Shown here piece after piece: positions 52,347-61,900 of a stretch of DNA of 64,000 nt. Each line of letters opens with the position of its first letter. Position 1 is the stretch's first letter. The DNA comes from Baylisascaris procyonis (lineage: Eukaryota > Nematoda > Chromadorea > Rhabditida > Ascarididae): the NCBI GenBank assembly GCA_037389465.1, contig JAZARR010000193.1:3071501-3135500 (forward strand), written 5' to 3'. The notes under the pieces are model-generated. The model did not search any database, was not told the DNA's origin, and saw only the letters and a list, made by a program, of their open reading frames with translations. Position numbers and translations under genes: made by a program.

Positions 52347-55300
52347 AACCAAGTACACTTCGTCACTAGCTGTTTTTACGTATTTAATTCTGTTTCGTCA
52401 AAATTTATTGCCCTTTTTTTCACTCGTACTTTTCTTGCATAAAACATGAAGTCAATATATTGATGCACAATATACTCTAGGGCTTTACTTCTAAAGACTC
52501 CGGAGCTTAAGTTTGCAATGCGAAGAACAGAATATTCGATTTTCACTTTTTCGCAATACACTTAATTGAGGGGAACTTTCAATTGAAAGTAAAATGATAG
52601 AAAATAGCGTTGCAAATTGGAATCCAAAGAAGAATTTATAAATTTTTCCAAGTAAAGTCTCATTGATCAATCACCAATGATCATTCACTTGCACAACTAC
52701 ATTATTGTGTTTGCACATAACGACAAACAAAGCATTATAAAAATGGTTAAATTTAAAGATATCGATCTTCAAACCGCAATAAACATAAATTTTCCCGTTT
52801 CTGCCCCCTCCCTCTCTCGTTTCCCTATGAGAGTACCATTGATCGAAATTAATTTCGTCTAAAGTCGATTCGTTTGTCTAATTTCATGCGATATACCTTA
52901 TATTCGCATTTCAATAAAGTTTTTATTTTCAGCAGCTCATTTTATTTGAATTGAGAATTTTTATCGAAGAAATTTGCATTATTTTATACGCTTTTATGTT
53001 ATATTTTTTGCATTGATTTTATAATTTCGCAAATATTTCTTCATTTTTTGAACTGCATAATTGCTAAGGCTTTGTTCTTTTCGATATGGATCAAGAAAAA
53101 TTCTTTCTTTGAAGTCTTATTCATCGATATTCATTTTAAGCTATTGAAAAATTCACTTGTTTTATTTGATAAAAGATATAGACTTTAAAAAAAATATTTA
53201 TTCTTAAAAAGTCTTTAAAAAAAACGTTTATGGGAGAAAGCAAAACTCAAGAGCTATGGAAAAAAATCTGCAAAAGAAAAAAAAAAAAATTTACCGATAT
53301 CGGATTTAGGATCTTCTTTAAAACTATAGAATTTTCCTAATAAACCATCACTTTATTAAAATCATTGAATAAAAGTATTAAAATCGAATGCTGAATAATA
53401 GGGCTCACCCAAAAAAAAAAAGGATTTCTTCGTTTCGTTCAGTTGAAATAAATGAGCGCACTTTTGTAACCACGTGATTTTATAGGTGTTGAAGAATTGC
53501 ACGAGTGTAATATAAGTAGGGAAATATTTTATGAAAAGGAAAAGAACTGATCTGAAGTGAAATAGCGATGTTTTAGAAGAAGCTGATGTTTTTTTTTTTT
53601 GATTGTAAGAATTGAAAAAAAAAGTGGATAATGCGAATTTTTTTTCCATTTATTTGCCAATCAGCAGTTTTAGTTTTTGTGCATTCTACTTGAAATCTCG
53701 GAAAATAATGGTAGGGCACTGAGGTAATTTAATTTATAGATTAGTTTGTTGTAGATAATGATAAGGAGACGCCGACCGTATATGTTGAGCATGCCCCATT
53801 AGATTGACCTTTCGTCTGTTGCACGTCTTGAGGTTCAGATCGGCCTTAAGACCTTGAGAGTCTTGACTGCAAGTTTTGACGTGGGTCGATGGTGATCAGA
53901 AAGTTGTGAGAGTCGAGCTGTTCAGATGTTTCATGCAACATAAGACTGGAACTGTTCCGAGAATTTTTCATAAAGACCTTGAAGCTTGAGATGCTTCAAC
54001 TGAGAATCTTAGTTGCAGTCCTTTCGAATTCTAGGATATACTGCGGTAGAGTTGCTTTATATTGATAAGGGGCATGAGGAAATTCCATCGAGCTAAGTTA
54101 TGTACCGATGGCGGTAAAATTATAGGCACTAATTCAGAAAAATTTCACCTGGATCGGTTGGTTCGAAGATTGTGTAATTTTTTCGATCGGTCTCTTCGCC
54201 TAAACTATAGCTTTGCGAACGTTTTGCTTTCTCATGCTATTTGTGCTCCAATACTTTTTATATGTTTTCCCACTTGTAAGTGTTATAATAAATAAATAAA
54301 TGAATAAATAAATAAATAAATAAGTGAATTTTTTTGGAAGAGTCACAAATCGTAATCGATTATCTGTTGTTGTTAGGTTTTCGAATATTTATCGATTACT
54401 TTTTTATAGATTTTTCATTATATAAAGCGAAAAATAAATATAGATATCATTGGAAACTCCTAAGCGATTTTTTTCTGTCATTAGAAATTTATTTCGATTA
54501 TTACTTCTTACTCGCTTACTAAATAGTATCTTATATTCACTACCTCTTTACTATTAAATACCTTATTATTTTGATAATTATAAAATATTACCACTATGGG
54601 GTATAATATTATTTGAATATGGTGTATAAATCTTTCTTTAATAATGAACGTAAAGGTGTAACTGCGCAGAGAAAGGAGCGAAAATGATGCTGTATTATCT
54701 CTTTTGATGTTTGAAGTTTTATAACAAAATTTTATGTGTTTGTTGACGGTAATTTTGCATTAGTTTCTTCAAAGTGTTTCATTGGATGCTCATGATTTAA
54801 ACCTATTGCTGTAACCTTTCTCGTTGTCCACTTGTGTAAAAAAACCTGTTGGAGAGCCACGGGTGAGCCATCTACCTTGTGCGGAATGCGCAGGAAATAC
54901 AGGTGAAAAATGTCCACACTGGCATTGCACGTAGTATAGATGGTAAACTGCATATTATATGGGTGGTCGAGTTAGAACGTTATATGAACACTGAAATATT
55001 GTGCAATTGGTACATCTAACGTATTTTATATTTCCCAGATGTGTTTGTTGCGATTATTCGATTAATTGAAAAAAATCTGAGTATTTTATTATTATATATG
55101 TAGAAAATTATATAAAGTAGTGATAGAAAAATTCAGATTTGAGGAAATACCCTAAAGACCGGAAAGAATCCGGAGGCGGTCTTCGGCATTTATTCTTATT
55201 AATTGATTATTGCTTTATACATTGTTGACTTCTGAATTCTTCCTACGATTTAATGAAAAAAAAAAAATCTTATTTGTCTAGTTGCCAATTTCGATATACG

Positions 55301-58300
55301 GATAAATTTAAATTGAGAATAGCTAGAAATGTTTTTCTTTCTTCCTTTATCAACTTTATTCAGGAATATTAAGTGCCATTAGAGAAAGTCTCAAGTATAA
55401 AAAATGATTAGTGATTAAAGAAGAAAAAAAAAATGCAAACATTCTTGAAATAGTGCTTGTATTCCTGACAGTTTAATTTGACTCCAAGTTGACTCGTTAT
55501 AAATTTACGAAGTGAACGTATGATATTGGATGATGTCATTTGAAAAAATTTTCACATGACGGAAAAATCGATCTTATCATTGCATTTCTTCTATGTTTAC
55601 TCTACTCCTGTTTTGATATCAACACTTTTACACTGTTAATGAAAATTTGGAATGATTAGAGAACGTAAGAGTGCTTTTCACTCGAAGGTAATACCCCTCA
55701 TTCTAAGCATCTAACAATCTTCTTTGTGATAAGCTTATCATTATAATCTCCAACTCTATTGGCGTTCCTCTTCAAGTGACACTCAGCCCACGTGCTTCAC
55801 CTGCAATACCTTTAATATATCATTGTTTATAAGAAACAATATATTCCTTTACGATAAAAATATATAAAATATTTTCTTGATTGTTTCGTTAATAGTGCTG
55901 AGGTATTTACCTAATTTAACCAAAAAAATTTCAAAATTCCAACTGCATAACTTACTATTTATTTGTTTAGAGAAATAGTGATAAGTGAGAGAGAGAATGC
56001 TCGAAAATGATAGAAGCAGACGTTAAAAATTATTGCACAAATGGAAAATATTGATTACGAAAACCTGTATATGATGATTCGTTTTTGAATTGATCGTGTG
56101 CGCTGCCCGAAAAGATAAACCCTGTTGTGAGCATCCCGTTCATAACCGATCTATAGATCGCATTTGTTTAGTTGCAAGAGTAAAAATTGGTTATTCTATT
56201 TTCCTATTGGAATTTATTTCGTTATTTTATATTTTATGCAAAATTTTAAGAATTGCGTGAATATTATATAAATGTGCAAAAATATTTTATCGCTTTATCG
56301 ATGGTTTTAACTAGCAAAAGATAAAACGATAGGATTGGTCGAAAATGATGATACTTATATCGATTCACTTTCTATTTTAATTACCTACTTCATATATAAT
56401 TTAATATATCACAAAATTTTTGCAAATAAGTTGGTCACGGTTTATGGACAAGTTTCTTGGCCGATGGTTTGTGTAACTGTCTTATGGTTATGTAGGGGGC
56501 GGATATGAGATATTGCTCCCTAGTTGTTCTTTGAAGTTCAACACACCATGGTGATCGGGTATATTGAGTTTGAAAAAAGCACATACTATCCCGTTCCCTG
56601 ATGCGCTTTTCCACTTGTGTTTCCAGTGTTCTGATTGTTATTTTTATGCAAATATTCTAATATTCAACCTTATTAAAGTTTCGATTGTCAAGTTTGTAGT
56701 TAATGCTTTCAAATATCAAATTTTTCTTATTTGATTAGCAACGTTTTTACTTGATGATTCTTTTTGATTTTAATTTTTTATTCTAAAAATATCTAAAAAT
56801 ATTCTAAGGATGAGGATCGATTAATCCTCAAATTTCTTCGAAATTTTTTTAATATTCCATTTTAAAAAATTTTCGAACAATTGCAATGTGCATTTACAAA
56901 ATCAATAAGCAATTTATTGCAACGATTTGCAACAAACAAATATATGCAATAATTGTAATTACTTACTCTAAACAATTGTAATTAGTATATCGTTAATTCA
57001 ACAACTATTTTTAGCCATTATTTCCGCAATACATAGAAATTCCACCTAGGAAATTTTATTTTCTTAAAAAATCCATTCAATTTTTCAATAATTTAAACAA
57101 TCTTGATATATTTCTATACCTGATATATAAACCGTTTAATATGGCCTCGTTAGCTATGCGAGGATACGTCCTCGTTACTATGCGAGGATACGTCCTCATA
57201 TCTTCGTTATTTTAAAAGCAGCTTTAGGATTTAGAAACGGCGATGAAAGAGGATTTATTTTTTTCTTCTTCTTCATAGATGTTTATGGAAAATTTTATGA
57301 ACATTTTGAGGTTTCTCTTGATTACGATCGATGTACTTCGATCGTCACGTTTATTAAAATGTTTCTTTAAGAGTACTTTTTATGCACTTATGACGTCATT
57401 ATTCGATTTCAATAACGAATACAATTCGTCATTGTACACATAGTGCTTGTTTCTTTTCATTTCTTGTCTAGTTGCATATCTTGACAGCAAAGGTGGCGAT
57501 TACAGTAGTAGAGACGGTAGGCTTCTGAGCTTGAGTTACTTTTAGCTCTCGAAACAGTTTTTTTTCTAGTGGATGCTGACACGTTGGTGGACGGAAGGGG
57601 GGGGCAGGAAGGGAGGGAGTTTTGTCCATAAAATGGCCTATCGTTCGACTGATTAAATTGTTTATACTTGTAATAGACCATGAATTTTTTCTTTTACTGG
57701 ATGAGGTAAATTGCAGGTTTGGAGGCTATTAATAGCACTCTGCAAATTGCGCACTGATCATTACAATGGATGAAATATTATTTTTGACTAAAAAATATTC
57801 TTCATTCTTTTCATTTATATTTTATTTCTATTGTTTTGCTTTTTTTTTCCACGTTTTGTATTTCGTTTATAATTTAATTTCATTCCCATATTGTCGAATT
57901 TTTTCTTGTTTTTGTGAATTCCTAATGAAACTTAGTGATGCTGTCTACTATGATTATCGTTGTTCTATATATAATCAATGACAATATTTAATGAATTTCA
58001 AATTTTCTATATTTTTCCATTCATCTGAACATTTCTTCTAATTTTGCAGTTTCTGAGCATAAATAAATGTAGCTTTTTTTCCCAATCATGCGTTAAGATT
58101 CTTTTATTCATTAAAAAAAAGATTTTCATGCTAAGCCTGTGACCTTCACCTAACGTTATTCACAATCCTATACATATATTGCGCATCCAGCAATTCCTAT
58201 ACTATCTTGAATAATTTAAATAATGTGCAGTGTTGTTCATAATTATTTATACCGTACCTCTCAATTAGTATCCCATGCGTCGTTTATAGTTGTTTATACT

Positions 58301-58887
58301 GTATTTTTCAATTTTTTATTTATTGATTATGAAAAATTCAATAAATACTTTCTAACTTTTGATGAAACAATGTAAAAAGTTTAGTGACTAGGGAATTCTT
58401 TTGTATGTAAGCGGTCATCTAGCACGATCACTTGGTTATTTCTCATTCCCGACAATCATCTGTCATCTTTTGTTTTGCACTACAATAGCAGATCAGTTTA
58501 ATAATAGCCCATTCACTTTTCTTTATTTGATGAAAAAACCAACGGATGAATTAATGCATTGTTCATATCAATGTATCGGTCATATTCTATAAAATGCTGT
58601 ATTGTTATAAATTCATCAGATCGAATCAAATAGTAATGAAACGAATATGAATAATTTCAATTTTAATTCTTAAGAATTGAGGACTCTATAGATAAATATA
58701 AAATTTTATTTTTATATAACTTTCGGAACGGACTTATTGAGCGGGTAAAAATAATCGGTTAGGATTTCAGGAAGAAACTTTCATATTTAGCAGCCAGTTG
58801 AAATTCTATAGCTAAAAAATAGCTTATAAGAAGAGTGGGAAATCTCTGATTTATTTTCTTTCTCTCTCTCTCTCTCCGTCCCTCTCC

Positions 58888-58923
<36 letters not shown>

Positions 58924-61900
58924 TCAGCCATCTCTCGAACAAATTCGATTTTCCTCAATTAAACTAAATATTGCCTGAACTAAAATAAGTGCATAAGATG
59001 GAATGCTGCATCATATTAATAATTTTAGTGCAATGCTTTATATGAATAAAAATAAAAAGTGCACTTTCTCATGTTGTGTTTGTGCACTAAGTACATTGGC
59101 TATTGTAATAACTTCCTTGTTATTCGTTGCTATCTACTTCTCATCTACTTCTCTTTTGGGATTTTGAATAGCATTAGTAATGTAGGTGTTTTTATTTTTT
59201 TAATTTTTTTTTTGCTTATTTACTTTAATTAATAAAACATTCGTTTCGAATAAATTTCTCCTCATATCGCTCCTCTTCCGCTTAGGTGAAGTAGTAAGGT
59301 CACTTGTAGGTCAGCAATAATAAAGCCAACCATTTACAAATCTAATTAATATTTTTGTGCAATTTTTTATAGTAAATTTTTGAGTATAGTAAGTAATAGT
59401 TAAGATAATTAATATATTCATTTAGTGTTGAATCGCGATATTAGAGTTTTTGAACATCCCTACAGTTCGCAAATCGGTTATCGTACTTGAATTATAGAAA
59501 TTTGCATATGGAACGTTACCCAAACAAGCGTTAGTCATCTTTTTTATTCATTTTTAAATAAAAGGAAGGGAGGATAAATCATTTGACTATGCGATTTTCG
59601 TTGAATTAAATCAAAAAATCTAGAAGTAACTATGAAACTATATATGGCAGCATTGGTTTGCTTAGCTTTCTACTAATCGTTGGAATATGTAAAGCGCTTA
59701 TGCGGAAAATTCACATGTTCTAAAAACTTTTTATGGATTTTTTTCAATTCATTCTCTTGTCTTTGCTTATGGTATTACGCAGGTTTATAATTATAGGAGC
59801 CAATATAGGCAGTGATTGTTGATCTAAATGCAAGATTGTGTAAATGTTTTTATGAGATGTGAGAGTGTGTAACGCGAAGATGGTGAAACGGCATAATCCA
59901 GAAATGAATTCCATCATAATTCAGAAATGAATTCCAGCATAATCCAGAAATGAATTCCAGCATAATCCAGAAATGAATTCCAGCATAATCCAGAAATGAA
60001 TTCCAGCATAATCCAGAAATGAATTCCAGCATAATCCAGAAATTCACATCAAAAGCAACACTGCACTAAGTATTCATCGAAAAAATATGCTTAATAATTT
60101 TATTATGTTGCCTCATCCGCAAAGTATATATTATTTTTGTGATACATTATTGCATACTTTAACGTGAAAAGAATTCGCTGATTGTGCTGAATTTTTTTTC
60201 CTATTCGTTACTAAGAAAATCCAGGCGGAATTTATATGCGAACTGCAAATGGGAAAATACGCCAACTGAGAATGTGACAACGTTTTCAGCTTTTTATCAC
60301 TACATTCTTAACACTGATCGTAATTTTATCAATTTATCAGTATGTTTATGCGAGCGAACCGTTTGGGATTTTCATTGTTACCAAATATTTCAATCCTTGA
60401 ACGCTCCAATATTTCAGTAAAATTGTGAGTGTATTTTTGATGGAATGTATGGATTTCAAGTGAAATAGTCAAAGCGATTAGCTGAGCAATTGATCGGCAA
60501 TATGGCCGTACTTCAAAATCCAGTCCATCTGCTAAGTCAAATCCGGAAGAAATTCCCGGAAGCCGAAAAGGAGGACTGGATTCTCAGGCTCGATGATAGA
60601 AAGAAACCCAGTGCGTATATATTTTATGTATTTCGTTTATGATATTAATTTTTGGTCGAATTGTTATTTGTTGACATTTAAATGTATCAAATGAAAAGAA
60701 TTAGGTAAACATATTCGATGATCCTTAAAGTTAAGGAAGGATTTACTTGATGTTCTTTCATTCTCAGGATATAGAATGCTATTGTCATGGATAATATTAG
60801 AACGTCGAACACTTTTAAAAGAATTTTTTTTTTACTATATACGAGATCGAGTGTTTTAACCTGGTTGTTCTATCAACAATGGAAAGTCTTGATAGCTATA
60901 CTTGATTGCTATTTTTGGAATGCTGGTTTGTGAAATTTTTCGCAAATAAATTTGTAAAATTTTTGATTAACTTTTGTTTTCCCATAGTCATGATTGTATC
61001 GGATTCTCGTTGATACTATCCTTTTCGGACACTAATTGGCTTTTGACTGGTCATGCAATCCGTAAAATTCGATCAATGCAATCATCCGGTGAGTTTTACC
61101 TCCCGAATGGCTGGTGATTAAACATTAGATCTATGGAATGTGATAGCATCGATCATCCAACACTTGAATCAATAGGTGACTGGAAACTGAACCATTGGAA
61201 CCGATTTGATCACTGTGGCTTTCAGGATAAGATTCACTCGTTCACAATATTATTTATATAGAGAAAACATTTGAATTACTGTGAGAAGTCGAGAGGTTTC
61301 TAAAGACTTTGAAAAGCTTCATTATTTTTCGGAGGCATATGTAATATAGGAAAAAATATTTTCAACTGCTGCCAAAATATAAAGAGGTTGCTGAATGCGG
61401 TTATAAGATAGCAGCTGGTACGTAGAGGTACGTAAAGGGCATGCTGTGTAGATAACAATTTATAGGGTTCGGACGCGTAATTGAAAGACGCATATAACTC
61501 AAAAAGCAACAATTAGAGCAATCAACTTTCAAATAGAGATATGCTTAGAACTTCATAAGCGTTATTTATAATCGATAAATGCTTGATAATCTTGAGTTTT
61601 ATGCCACAGGGGCTATAAAAAATAGAATACGATAAAAAGTAGAATACAAGAGTTCACGAATAGTTGACTGGGAAATGATTGTCGCTTTTGAGGCGTTTTC
61701 TGCTGGTCTATTGCATTTGCGCATTATAAAATCTGATCGAGAAATGAATTGTTCCAAAGAAATTCGTGATAGATAACAACATTATATAGATATTTTGGCA
61801 ATAATTTTTTTTTATATGTCACGTAATTCCGGCAATTTTTGCACCTTAATAACCGGAAAAACTGAAAATTCTTGGAATTTCTAGATTCATTGAAAGAATG

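Larger units (their letters stand above)
26448..60481 (+). other. p160-like intron 4 (about 34 kb), or introns with undetected short exons
   Basis: No confident gene was found on either strand. Contents I can describe: poly(T) and poly(A) runs throughout, three long (TA)n arrays, (GA)n and (CT)n tracts, several imperfect tandem repeats with a unit near 39 bp, a hairpin-bearing array at 33.5-33.9 kb, and a 23-bp minisatellite at 59.9 kb. There are also GC-rich islands near 37.0, 40.3, 42.2, 46.8 and 48.7 kb whose open frames overlap on both strands. The remaining stretches are featureless AT-rich DNA to my reading. Nested genes or an alternative promoter in the GC-rich islands cannot be excluded. 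Confidence 0.5.

Noticed and set aside
53362..53649. 95-codon minus frame rich in Phe and Lys
   Set aside because: Composed of poly(A)/poly(T) runs. No splice signals or similarity.
60288..60420. Exon after the acceptor gttttcag (60287), phase-1 frame FYHYILNTDRNF onward
   Set aside because: The frame stops at TAA before the GTGAGT donor, and its only other donor leaves a phase exon 5 cannot use.
60502..60610. Start of a new gene at the ATG with an upstream in-frame stop
   Set aside because: The frame joins in phase to the SCVVCVARR exon, and the residues before and after the Met fit the p160 linker. A translation start inside it is less likely.
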